From positions 1 through 16,908 of the forward strand of contig JARRNO010000052.1 in assembly GCA_037384885.1 (NCBI GenBank): a stretch of 16,908 bases of DNA, given 5' to 3'. Under the pieces are notes generated by a model, which had not been told where the DNA came from, searched no databases, and worked only from the letters and a program-made list of their open reading frames with translations. Source of the stretch: JARRNO01 sp037384885 (GTDB lineage Bacteria; Acidobacteriota; UBA4820; DSQY01). The first letter of the stretch is position 1, and each line of letters begins with the position of its first letter. Shown in pieces: positions 1 to 7,389 of this stretch. Made by a program: the position numbers and the translations under genes.

Positions 1-20
1 GAAGCCCAAGGGGGCGCCGT

Positions 21-153
21 TAGCCCGGGATTCTCACCGGGAATCGGGGCGAAACGGCGAAGAGGCATGTGCATGCCAGGAAGGCGATCGAGGCGGCCGC
101 AGGCGTAGTTTTCACTACGTTGAGGATGGCCGAGAGAGCCTGACGCAGCAGGC
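21..153. other. Unidentified hairpin-rich element
   Basis: No credible gene is seen here. The stretch contains a run of short perfect inverted repeats: CCCGG/CCGGG (24-28 with 37-41) overlapping an alternative GATTC/GAATC pair (29-33 with 41-45), GGCATG-TG-CATGCC (64-77), CGTAGT-TTTC-ACTACG (104-119) and GCCTG-N6-CAGGC (138-153). This density of hairpins suggests a structured RNA or an interspersed repeat rather than coding DNA. I cannot name the element, its strand or its true ends, and it may continue left of the window. Confidence 0.35.
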
Positions 154-175
154 CGCGCTGTTAACCGTCAGTCGG

Positions 176-476
176 GGCCGCCTTGCGGCCATTGTGGGAG
201 CGGCTTCCAGCCGCGATTTCCCGCAACGGCACCCTATTCGAATTCTTGCCCGCAGAGGAAGGCCCCCGCCCACTAGACACTGTTCAAGAATCACGAGTCA
301 CTGGCCGCTGCGCGGCCCGGCTTCCAGCCGCGATTCTCCGCAGCGGGCCGCTATTCAACTTTTTGCCGGCGGCGGTAATCCCGCGCCCACGATTCACTGT
401 TCACGATTCAGCGGCCGCGAAGCGGCCGATGCGCTTCGCACCTGGCCGCAGACGGCGGACGGCCGACGGCGGCTAA
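176..476. repeat. REP-like mosaic repeat block 1
   Basis: The block has three copies of the palindrome GGCCGC-N3-GCGGCC (176-190 loop CTT, 303-317 loop TGC, 413-427 loop GAA). Between them a unit of roughly 118 bp is repeated in diverged form (about 199-308 and 317-416), each copy starting with CGGCTTCCAGCCGCGATT. The first copy begins GTGGGAG followed by a GCGGCT-TCC-AGCCGC hairpin (200-214), the layout of REP elements (GGAG or GTAG head plus hairpin). Bases 220-308 match 11882-11970 at 84 of 89 positions. Bases 422-476 match 10801-10856 closely. Apparent ORFs across the block encode internally repeated peptides and are probably by-products of the repeats. Confidence 0.8.
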
Positions 477-649
477 AGACTCGAAGGCTTGCCTTCGCAG
501 AAACGACCACCGCGATGCAGCCGGTGTTCGGCAAATGCAGCCCGCAGCGGCCATCCTGCGTCCTAATCACTTCATCACATCGTTACTCAGTCACAGGTGG
601 CGCCGCGGCCGGTTCCCACCGCCCGGCCTTTACGCCGTCGCGCCCCTCG
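477..649. repeat. Gene-free stretch with repeat fragments
   Basis: There is no convincing gene. A perfect 16-bp palindrome CGAAGGC-TT-GCCTTCG lies at 482-497. A fragment near 605-629 (GCGGCCGGTTCCCACCGCCC) closely resembles the hairpin at 10902-10922 of repeat block 2 and can fold as GGCCGG/CCGGCC. It lies about 20-45 bp past the stop codon of the minus-strand activator and may act as a 3' hairpin. No T-run follows it, so an intrinsic terminator is not supported. Confidence 0.5.
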
Positions 650-2086
650 CTACTCGTCTTTTTCTTTGGAGGGCGGATGCGAGCGGCCGTCCACCGGCGG
701 GAGGGTGATGCCGAGCTTTTTCAGCTTGCGGTGGAGGGTGGTGACGTGTATCCCCAGTTGACGCGCCGCGGCAGTGCGGTTCCAGCGGTTGGCGGCCAGG
801 ACTTCGAGGAGGTATTTCGCCTCCACGCTTTTGAAATCCTTGCCCCGGGGCGGTTCCACCTCTTTCCGCCTGGAGATGAACCACTGCGGAAGGTCCTTTT
901 CCTCGATGGACGGGCCGGCGGACATGACATAGGCGTGCTCGAGGATGTTTTCCAATTCCCTGACGTTGCCGGGATAGTCGTAGGCCATCAGGCGGGCCAG
1001 CACCTGGCTGGAAATGGAATCGACAAGTTTTCCGCGGGCCATGGAGAGGCTTCTCAAAATGGAGTCGGCGAGAAGCGGAATATCGGATTTGCGTTCCCGC
1101 AACGGCGGCATCACCAGGGGGATGACGTTGATCCGGTAAAAGAGGTCCTCGCGGAAAAGGCCCCGGTTCATCATGTCGGGTAAATTACGGTTGGTGGCGG
1201 TCACGATGCGAACGTCCGCCTCCACGTTTTCGGTGGAGCCAAGCGGCTGGTAACGCTTTTCCTGCAGCAGGTGGAGGATCTTGACCTGGACAGGAAGAGG
1301 AAGTTCGCCGATTTCGTCGAAAAAGAGGGTGCCGCCCTCGGCCGCCTTGACCCAGCCCGGCTTGTCCTTTTTGGCGTCCGTAAAGGCTCCCGCCTTGTAC
1401 CCGAACAGCTCGGATTCCAGGAGCGGCTCCGGCAGCGCGCCGCAGTTGACGGTCACCATGGGACGGTCGCGGCGGTCGCTTGCGGCGTGGATGGTGCGCG
1501 CAAGCAGCCCCTTTCCCGTTCCGCTCTCACCGGAAATCAGCACAGTGCTTTCGCTCTTGGCGATCATGGGAATCATGTCGAGCAGCCGCTTGAGCCGGTC
1601 GTCCACGGTGATGATCTTCATCCCGCCCAGGTCATAGCCGACGTCGTCGAGAAGCCGCTTCACCATGTGCAGGTCCCTGAAGGTCACGACGGCGCCGAGA
1701 ATCCTGCCCTTCCTGTCCCGGATGAGGGAAGTGGAAACGGTCACGTGGACCTTGCGCCCCATGGCGTCTTCCAGGTGCAGCGGCAGGTTGACGACGGGCT
1801 GGCCGGTCTTGAAGGTGTACCCGAGGGCGGAACTCTCCTCGCAGAGGCAGCCCCCGATCACCTCGCTGCAGGGTTCTCCCAGAACTTCCCAACGCTTCCG
1901 CCCCAGGATCCTTTCGGCCGCGGCGTTGAAGCAGGTCAGGCGGTAGTCGAGATCGATCGCGAACACGCCGTCGGAAATGCTGTTCAAAATCGTCTCGAAG
2001 CGATCGCTGCTGAAATGCTCTGAGAAGGGGTGTTTCGCCCCCGCATCCGTTTCTTTTTTTGATCCCCCCGCGCCTCTTCTCACCAT
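650..2086 (-). CDS. PAS domain sigma-54-dependent transcriptional activator
   Basis: This is a 478-residue bacterial enhancer-binding protein that would activate sigma-54 RNA polymerase by ATP hydrolysis. An N-terminal PAS sensor (about 28-140) is followed by the AAA+ domain: Walker A GESGTGKG (186-193), the sigma-54 contact loop as GAFTDA (233-238, usual form GAFTGA), Walker B with D257-E258, and the arginine-rich LRERKSD segment (329-335). A Fis-type helix-turn-helix sits at about 434-459 (NRTAAARQLGI). The PAS domain has a C-x6-C-x-C cluster (C73, C80, C82) that could bind metal or sense redox state. There is no receiver domain. The gene is divergent from the sulfur/Hdr operon, whose upstream region has a matching -24/-12 promoter, so local control of that operon is likely. 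No clear ribosome site precedes the ATG, and the exact start is less certain than the domains. Confidence 0.95.
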   Translation of the reverse strand: MVRRGAGGSKKETDAGAKHPFSEHFSSDRFETILNSISDGVFAIDLDYRLTCFNAAAERILGRKRWEVLGEPCSEVIGGCLCEESSALGYTFKTGQPVVNLPLHLEDAMGRKVHVTVSTSLIRDRKGRILGAVVTFRDLHMVKRLLDDVGYDLGGMKIITVDDRLKRLLDMIPMIAKSESTVLISGESGTGKGLLARTIHAASDRRDRPMVTVNCGALPEPLLESELFGYKAGAFTDAKKDKPGWVKAAEGGTLFFDEIGELPLPVQVKILHLLQEKRYQPLGSTENVEADVRIVTATNRNLPDMMNRGLFREDLFYRINVIPLVMPPLRERKSDIPLLADSILRSLSMARGKLVDSISSQVLARLMAYDYPGNVRELENILEHAYVMSAGPSIEEKDLPQWFISRRKEVEPPRGKDFKSVEAKYLLEVLAANRWNRTAAARQLGIHVTTLHRKLKKLGITLPPVDGRSHPPSKEKDE

Positions 2087-2103
2087 GGTTCTATGCTAGC
2101 AGA

Positions 2104-2157
2104 TTTGCAATGGTATTGCCGCCGCTCCCTTGCACTTTTGCATGGGTTGCGGCAACT
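2104..2157. promoter_or_regulatory. Putative activator-binding repeats (UAS)
   Basis: Two related sequences start with TTTGCAATGG (2104) and TTTGCATGGG (2137). They lie 33 bp apart, about three helical turns, and are followed by ATTGCCGC and TTGCGGCAA respectively. TTGCCGC and GCGGCAA also form an inverted pair. They lie 80-130 bp upstream of the -24/-12 promoter and just upstream of the activator gene, where enhancer sites of such activators usually sit. The site assignment is inferred from position and repetition only. Confidence 0.4.
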
Positions 2158-2233
2158 CGCACCCCGGGCTTTGATACCCCCCAAAATTCAAATGTTGAGT
2201 GTTCGCAGCAGGATGCCGGTTTTGACCTCGTCC

Positions 2234-2249
2234 TGGCACGAATCCTGCT
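2234..2249 (+). promoter_or_regulatory. Sigma-54 (-24/-12) promoter of the Hdr/sulfur operon
   Basis: The sequence TGGCACGAATCCTGCT matches the sigma-54 consensus TGGCACG-N4-TTGCW except for C in place of the first T of the -12 box. The invariant GG (2235-2236) and GC (2247-2248) are separated by exactly 10 bp. Transcription would start near 2260, giving a leader of about 50 nt before the tusA-like start codon. A sigma-54 activator gene is immediately divergent, which strengthens the call. Confidence 0.8.
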
Positions 2250-2311
2250 CCCATCCAAGCCGAGGCCGGGTGCGGGAGGTCCGCGCCGGGAATTGATCAA
2301 AGGAGAACGTC

Positions 2312-2572
2312 ATGAATGCAGAAGAACTGAAGGCCTTAAAAGCGGATGTGCAGGTGGATGCGCGAGGAACGGCGTGCCCCGGCCCTCTTCTCGAAGCCAA
2401 GCGCGCCATGGCCAAGGTGCCCAAGAACGGCGGCCTTCTGGAAGTCCTCTCTTCCGACGAAGGGACGAACGAGGATATTCCTCTCTGGGCCCAAAAAGTC
2501 AAGCATGAGTACCTCGGCAACATCGAAGAAGCCGGTTACTGGAGGCTCTTCGTCCGCAGGGGCGCTCGATGA
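2312..2572 (+). CDS. TusA-family sulfur carrier protein
   Basis: This is an 86-residue small cytoplasmic protein of the TusA (SirA/YeeD) family, which carries sulfur as a persulfide on a conserved cysteine. The signature CPGP is at 22-25 after DARGTA, so C22 is the predicted carrier residue. The remainder (LEAKRAM, then EVLSSDEGTNEDIPLWAQ) follows the family fold, and the length is typical. AAAGGAG (2299-2305) lies seven bases before the ATG and fixes the start. It is the first gene after the sigma-54 promoter and overlaps the next gene by ATGA. With DsrE and DsrE2 further down the operon it suggests persulfide relay. It could serve sulfur oxidation, sulfur reduction or cofactor sulfuration; the context favours energy metabolism. 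Confidence 0.92.
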   Translation: MNAEELKALKADVQVDARGTACPGPLLEAKRAMAKVPKNGGLLEVLSSDEGTNEDIPLWAQKVKHEYLGNIEEAGYWRLFVRRGAR

Positions 2573-2988
2573 GCCAAGCGGCTGCGCCGGGTGAAAGCGC
2601 GGACCCACGGATCCTCGCTTTCACCACGCTCAACATTTCCGATCCGGGCGTCGATCTTGCAGGAAGCGCGCATATGCACTATCCCCCCACGGTGATTCCG
2701 CTGCGGGTCCCCTGCTCGAGCGGCATCCGGCCGAGCTGGATCCTTCACGCCCTGGAATCGGGCTTCGACGGCGTGTTCGTGGCCGCCGACGGTGGTGACT
2801 GCGCCTATCTTCAGGACTGCACCGACCGGACGGCCAAGGTGATCGAAAGGGCCCAGGAACTCATGACCGAGCACGGGTACAACCCGCGGCGCCTCAAAAT
2901 GGCGGCCATCTGCTCTGTCTGTTCCGAGTCCTTTGTGTCCCACATGGAGAGTTTCAGCCAGCTCCTCAAAACAGTCAAAGACTCCTAA
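2569..2988 (+). CDS. MvhD-like hydrogenase/heterodisulfide reductase iron-sulfur subunit
   Basis: This 139-residue protein resembles MvhD/FrhD-type [2Fe-2S] proteins, which pass electrons to HdrA. The match includes YPPTVIPLRVPCSSGI (C49), the region GFDGVFVAADGGDCAY (C78) and a helical segment with RAQELMTEHG. The cysteines are C49, C78, C84, C115 and C118. From memory of the family, usual members have an N-terminal CxxC (here TTLNI, no cysteine) and GChPGDC (here ADGGDC). This protein instead has a C-terminal CSVC pair (115-118) and QDC84, so its cluster ligands seem rearranged. It overlaps the tusA-like gene by 4 nt. No hydrogenase large or small subunit is encoded nearby, so the partner is probably HdrA rather than a hydrogenase. 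Confidence 0.85.
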   Translation: MSQAAAPGESADPRILAFTTLNISDPGVDLAGSAHMHYPPTVIPLRVPCSSGIRPSWILHALESGFDGVFVAADGGDCAYLQDCTDRTAKVIERAQELMTEHGYNPRRLKMAAICSVCSESFVSHMESFSQLLKTVKDS

Positions 2989-3004
2989 TGAACGGGATTT
3001 CAGC

Positions 3005-5713
3005 ATGAATCAGGATGTTCTGATAGTCGGCGGCGGCATTGCGGGTATGGAGTCGGCGCTTACCTTGGGCGACATGGGATTCAAGGTGCTTCTCGTGGAA
3101 AAGGAGGGGAGCGTCGGCGGACACATGATCCTTCTGTCCAAAGTCTTCCCCACGCTGGACTGCGCGAGCTGTATCTCGACTCCCAAGATGGCGGCGACCG
3201 CCCACCATCCCAACGTAACGGTGATGACCAATACGAGGGTCGAGTCCATCGAGAAGCAGCCGGACGGGACCTTCAAGGTGCGCCTGAACAGGCAGGTCAC
3301 CTCTGTGAACCCGGCCGCGTGCACGGGATGCGGGGAGTGCGAGCTGGTCTGCACCGTCGCCATCCCGGACGAGTTCAACTTCGATCTCGCGGCGCGGCGG
3401 GCGGCCCACATTCCCTTTCCCCAGGCGGTACCCAAAAAGGCCATCATCAGCCGTTACGGCAGTTCCCCCTGTTCCCACACTTGCCCGGCCGGCGTCAAGG
3501 CTCACGGCTACGTGTCTTTGGTGAGGGCCGGCAAATACGAAGAGGCTTTCAAGCTGCACATGGAAGACGCTCCTCTTCCCGGAACGCTCGCGCGGGCCTG
3601 TTACGCGCCCTGCGAGGGCGCCTGCACCCGGGGCGAGGCCGAAGGGGCCGTTTCCATCCGGCAGATCAAGCGCTTCATGGTGGACCGCTACTACGCCGAC
3701 CATCCCGAACCCGATTACGGCCCGCCGGAGACGCTTCTCGACAAGAAGGTGGCCGTCGTCGGTTCCGGTCCCGCCGGACTTTCCGCGGCCTACCAGCTCG
3801 CCAGGAAAGGCTATCCGGTCACCGTTTTCGAGGCGGACGAAGAGAGCGGCGGCATGCTCCGGTACGCCATTCCGGCCTACAGGCTTCCCCGCGATGTGGT
3901 GGATCGCGACATCGCCAACATCACCGCACTCGGCGTGGAAATCCGCACCGGCAGCCCCGTCAAATCCGTCAAGGCGCTCAAGGACCAGGGATACGACGCG
4001 GTCTTTCTCGGCGTCGGAACCTCCGAGGCGTGGAAGCTCGGCGTCGAAGGCGAAGATCTGGAAGGCGTGAGGGACTGCATCGGCTTCCTCAAGGATGTGA
4101 ACACGGGCAAGCTGCGGGACCTCAAGGGCAAGACCGTGGCGATCATCGGCGGCGGCAACTCCGCCATCGATCCGGCCCGCATGGCCGTGCGCCTGGGAGC
4201 CGCTAAGGTTCTGATCATGTACCGCCGGAGCCGGGCCGAAATGCCCGCCCACGACTGGGAAGTCCAGGGGGCGCTGGACGAAGGCGTGCAGCTCGAAACC
4301 CTCAAAACGCCCAAACGGTTTCTGGGCGAGAACGGGCGGCTGACGAAGATCGAGTACATCAAGATGCGGCTGGGAGAGCCCGATGACAGCGGCCGGCGAC
4401 GGCCCATCCCCGTGGACGGCTCCGAGACTGAAATGAACGTGGACCTGGCGGTTCTGGCCATCGGCCTGAAGCCCAACACCAATCCCTTTGCCGGGGAACT
4501 CAAAGAGAACCGAAACGGGACCTTCACCGCCGACCCCGAAACGCTGCTTACCCCGGTTCCCGGCATCTTCGCCGGCGGGGACGCGGTCACCGGCCCCTCC
4601 ATGATCGTCAACGCCATCGGCCAGGGCAAGAGAGCCGCGTTCTACATCGACCGCTTTCTGCAGGGCGAAAGCCTCGAGGGCGTCACCTTTGACGAAAGGC
4701 TGTCCGAGGTGGACAAGCAGGAAGTTCTCTCGAGGGGAACGCTTTCGAAGCGGGAGCGGCATAACGCCCCCGAACTGACCGTGGCCGAACGGATCCAGGG
4801 CGTTGAGGAAATCGAAGGCTGCTTCACGGAAGAAGAGGCGAGAACCGCGGCCAACCGCTGCATCGACTGCGGCGGGTGCGCCGAGTGCCACGAATGCGCA
4901 GAGACCTGCCCGGCCGACGCCATCGATTTCGATCTGCGTCCGGAGCAGACCACGGAGGAAGTGCGTTCCGTCATCGTTTCGACGGGATACAAGCTCTTCG
5001 ATCCCCACCACAAGGAGAAGTACGGCTTCGGCAAATATCCGAACGTCATCACGGCCATGCAAATGGACCGGCTCGTGGCGCCGACCAAGCCCTACAACCA
5101 CACACTCCGTCCTTCAGACGGCAAGTCGCCCGACAACATCGCCTTCGTCCTCTGCACGGGATCGCGCGACTGCACCGTGGGCAACCACCTCTGCTCCAGG
5201 GTCTGCTGCATGTACTCCATCAAGCAGGCCCAGCTGATCATGGGTGCGCTTCCCATGGCGGATATCACGATCTACTTCATGGATATCCGGGCCTTCGGCA
5301 AGGGCTTCGAAGAATTCTACCAGCAGGCCAAGGGCATGGGCGTCAACTTCGTCAAGGGGCGGGTGGCGGAAATCGAAGAGACCGAAGACCAGAACCTGCT
5401 CGTTCACTACGAGGACATCGAAGGCGGAGGCGGACACACCCAGGCGGAACACGACCTGGTCGTCCTTTCCGTCGGGCTCCTGCCCAACCCGGACGCCCTG
5501 CGCCTGTTCAAGGACGGCGCGCTCGAGTCCGATCCCTATTCCTACGTACGCGAAATCGACGAGGACCTGCTTCCGGCCAAGACCAACCTCGACGGGGTCT
5601 TTGTCGCCGGGACATCCTCGGCCATCCGGGACATTCCGGATACCATCCTACATTCCGGCGCCGCCGCGGCCCAGACCGCGGCGTACCTTGAAAAATCGGG
5701 GGTGCAACGATGA
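3005..5713 (+). CDS. HdrA-like protein with inserted GltD/NfnB-like NAD(P)H oxidoreductase module
   Basis: This is a 902-residue soluble flavoprotein. An HdrA-type FAD site (VGGGIAGMESA, 8-18) and a ferredoxin-like motif C106-x2-C109-x2-C112-x3-C116 come first. At about 152-555 there is a complete GltD-like insert: an N-terminal cysteine domain (C156, C160, C199, C203, C207), an FAD motif GSGPAGLSAA (253-262), an NAD(P) motif IGGGNSAIDPAR (381-392) and the FAGGDAVTGPSMI segment (522-534). Then follow C619, C622, C625, C628, C631 and C635, and the HdrA C-terminal half with its CTGSRDC...CSRVCC cluster motif (C717, C723, C730, C734, C735). The GltD-type module should use NAD(P)H as electron donor or acceptor, with HdrA flavin as the possible branch point. 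The ATG at 3005 begins the clear FAD domain; its ribosome site is weak. The 3' end overlaps the next gene by ATGA. Confidence 0.93.
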   Translation: MNQDVLIVGGGIAGMESALTLGDMGFKVLLVEKEGSVGGHMILLSKVFPTLDCASCISTPKMAATAHHPNVTVMTNTRVESIEKQPDGTFKVRLNRQVTSVNPAACTGCGECELVCTVAIPDEFNFDLAARRAAHIPFPQAVPKKAIISRYGSSPCSHTCPAGVKAHGYVSLVRAGKYEEAFKLHMEDAPLPGTLARACYAPCEGACTRGEAEGAVSIRQIKRFMVDRYYADHPEPDYGPPETLLDKKVAVVGSGPAGLSAAYQLARKGYPVTVFEADEESGGMLRYAIPAYRLPRDVVDRDIANITALGVEIRTGSPVKSVKALKDQGYDAVFLGVGTSEAWKLGVEGEDLEGVRDCIGFLKDVNTGKLRDLKGKTVAIIGGGNSAIDPARMAVRLGAAKVLIMYRRSRAEMPAHDWEVQGALDEGVQLETLKTPKRFLGENGRLTKIEYIKMRLGEPDDSGRRRPIPVDGSETEMNVDLAVLAIGLKPNTNPFAGELKENRNGTFTADPETLLTPVPGIFAGGDAVTGPSMIVNAIGQGKRAAFYIDRFLQGESLEGVTFDERLSEVDKQEVLSRGTLSKRERHNAPELTVAERIQGVEEIEGCFTEEEARTAANRCIDCGGCAECHECAETCPADAIDFDLRPEQTTEEVRSVIVSTGYKLFDPHHKEKYGFGKYPNVITAMQMDRLVAPTKPYNHTLRPSDGKSPDNIAFVLCTGSRDCTVGNHLCSRVCCMYSIKQAQLIMGALPMADITIYFMDIRAFGKGFEEFYQQAKGMGVNFVKGRVAEIEETEDQNLLVHYEDIEGGGGHTQAEHDLVVLSVGLLPNPDALRLFKDGALESDPYSYVREIDEDLLPAKTNLDGVFVAGTSSAIRDIPDTILHSGAAAAQTAAYLEKSGVQR

Positions 5714-7389
5714 GCGATCGACGACTGGGCGTCTTTATCTGCCACTGCGGGGGCAACATCTCCGATTACGTCGATGTGGAAAAAGTCCGCGCCGAGGTGG
5801 AAAAGGATCCCGACGTTGTGGTCGCCAGGACCACGATGTTCGCCTGCTCCGACGCTTCCCAGGAAGAAATAAAGGCCCATATCAAGGAACATGACCTCGA
5901 CGGCATCGTGGTGGCGTCCTGCTCGCCCAGGCTCCACCTGGAAACGTTCAAGGGCGTGGCGGAACGGGCGGGCATGAACCCGTACTGCTATTCCCAGGCC
6001 AACATCCGGGAACAGTGCTCCTGGGCCCACCGGAACGAAATGCCGCAGGCCACCGACAAGGCGGTTCGGATTATCCGGTCCGCGCTGGCCCACACCCGGC
6101 TCAGCGAAGAACTGTCCACGATCCGCGTGGAAACGACGCCCCGGGTCGTGGTCATCGGGGCCGGCATGGCCGGCATGGTGGCGTCCCTGACGCTCGCCGA
6201 CATGGGTTTGGACGTCTTCCTCGTGGAGCGCGAGGCCGAAGTGGGCGGATGGACAAAGCGTTGGGGAAAGCTCTTCCCCAGCGAGAGGCAGGGCGCCGAG
6301 CTCGTCAAAGAGCTCCACGAAAAAGTGAAGGCCCAGCCTAAAATTACCCTCTTCACCGAAGCCGAACTCGTGGAAAAGTCGGGAACGGTGGGCGATTTCA
6401 CCGTGACCCTGCGGGTCAAGGACAAGAGCAACATCTCGCTGAAGGTGGGCGCCATCATCGTGGCCACCGGATTCGATCCCTACCAGCCCGCCGAAAACGA
6501 GTACGGCTGGGGCGGCGACCGGGTCGTGACGCTTCGCCGCGAGGTGAAGACCGTGGCCTACATCTACTGCGTGGGCAGCCGCCAGAGCGAAGACTGCGGG
6601 CTGGAACATCCCAACCAGTATTGCTCCCGCTACTGCTGCAGCGCGGCGGTCCACGCCGGCATCAAGGCGGTCGCGAGAGATCCCGAACTAAACCAGTACC
6701 ACCTGTATCGCGATATGAGAACCTACGGGAAGTACGAGCTTCTCTACGAAAAGGCGAGCCACGAGGGCTCGGTTTTCGTCCGCTTCGACGAAGAAGCCCC
6801 TCCCGAGGTCTTTCCCGAAGGCGACAAGATGATCGTGAAGGCGGCCGACGTCCTGGACGCCGGGGAAGACATCGAAATTCCCGCGGACTTGGTGGTCCTC
6901 GTCACCGGCATGGTCCCGCGGAAAAACGACGCGCTGATCGCGGCACTCAAAATTCCGACGGACGGCGGCGGCTTTTTCAACGAGATCCATCCCAAGCTGA
7001 GGCCGGTTGAAACGGCCATCAACGGCGTTTTCATCGCGGGCGCCTCCCAGGGGCCCAAAACGTTGTCCGAAAGCGTTGCCTCCTCGCTGGCCGCCGTGGC
7101 CAAGGGCGGAGCCCTTGTCATGAAGGGCTACGTGGACCTCGATCCCCACGTGGCCGTCGTGGACCCCGACGCGTGCACGTGGTGCGGCAAATGCGCCGAG
7201 GCCTGCCCCTACGGCGCCATCGAAAAGGTCAAAGAAGGGGACAAGGAAGTGGCCCGGGTCATCGACGCCCTGTGCAAAGGCGGCGGTCCCTGCGTTCCGG
7301 CCTGCCCCGAAGGCGCGCTGGACTTGAAAGGCTACACGAACGGCCAGATCCGGTCGATGATCGAATCCATGCTCAAGGAGGCGGTCTGA
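5710..7389 (+). CDS. hdrA: HdrA-like FAD and iron-sulfur protein
   Basis: This 559-residue HdrA homologue is the flavin-bearing core of heterodisulfide-reductase-like complexes. It has the N-terminal HdrA motif ICHCGGN (C11, C13; also C46, C71, C93, C103), the FAD-binding GAGMAGM (150-156), the internal cluster motif CVGSRQSEDC...CSRYCC (C287, C296, C305, C309, C310), and two C-terminal ferredoxin motifs. The first is complete (C489, C492, C495, C499). The second reads C522-x2-G525-x2-C528-x3-C532, so one usual cysteine ligand is glycine. The linker between YGWGG (about 265-269) and the CVGSR motif is shorter than I expect for HdrA. It overlaps both neighbours (4 nt and 1 nt), implying tight co-expression. 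The HdrA assignment is firm, but the redox partners are inferred. Confidence 0.93.
   Translation: MSDRRLGVFICHCGGNISDYVDVEKVRAEVEKDPDVVVARTTMFACSDASQEEIKAHIKEHDLDGIVVASCSPRLHLETFKGVAERAGMNPYCYSQANIREQCSWAHRNEMPQATDKAVRIIRSALAHTRLSEELSTIRVETTPRVVVIGAGMAGMVASLTLADMGLDVFLVEREAEVGGWTKRWGKLFPSERQGAELVKELHEKVKAQPKITLFTEAELVEKSGTVGDFTVTLRVKDKSNISLKVGAIIVATGFDPYQPAENEYGWGGDRVVTLRREVKTVAYIYCVGSRQSEDCGLEHPNQYCSRYCCSAAVHAGIKAVARDPELNQYHLYRDMRTYGKYELLYEKASHEGSVFVRFDEEAPPEVFPEGDKMIVKAADVLDAGEDIEIPADLVVLVTGMVPRKNDALIAALKIPTDGGGFFNEIHPKLRPVETAINGVFIAGASQGPKTLSESVASSLAAVAKGGALVMKGYVDLDPHVAVVDPDACTWCGKCAEACPYGAIEKVKEGDKEVARVIDALCKGGGPCVPACPEGALDLKGYTNGQIRSMIESMLKEAV

Noticed and set aside
183..476. 97-codon ORF with internally repeated peptide, and the similar peptide encoded near 11880-11970
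   Set aside because: The peptide repetition follows from the DNA repeats and the frames have no ribosome site. Three of the five base differences are silent in this frame, but five changes are too few to argue for coding.
2975..5101. 708-codon open frame on the minus strand
   Set aside because: It lies opposite the HdrA-GltD gene and is a GC-rich shadow with low-complexity composition. The plus strand has clear motifs, ATGA coupling and a family-length product.
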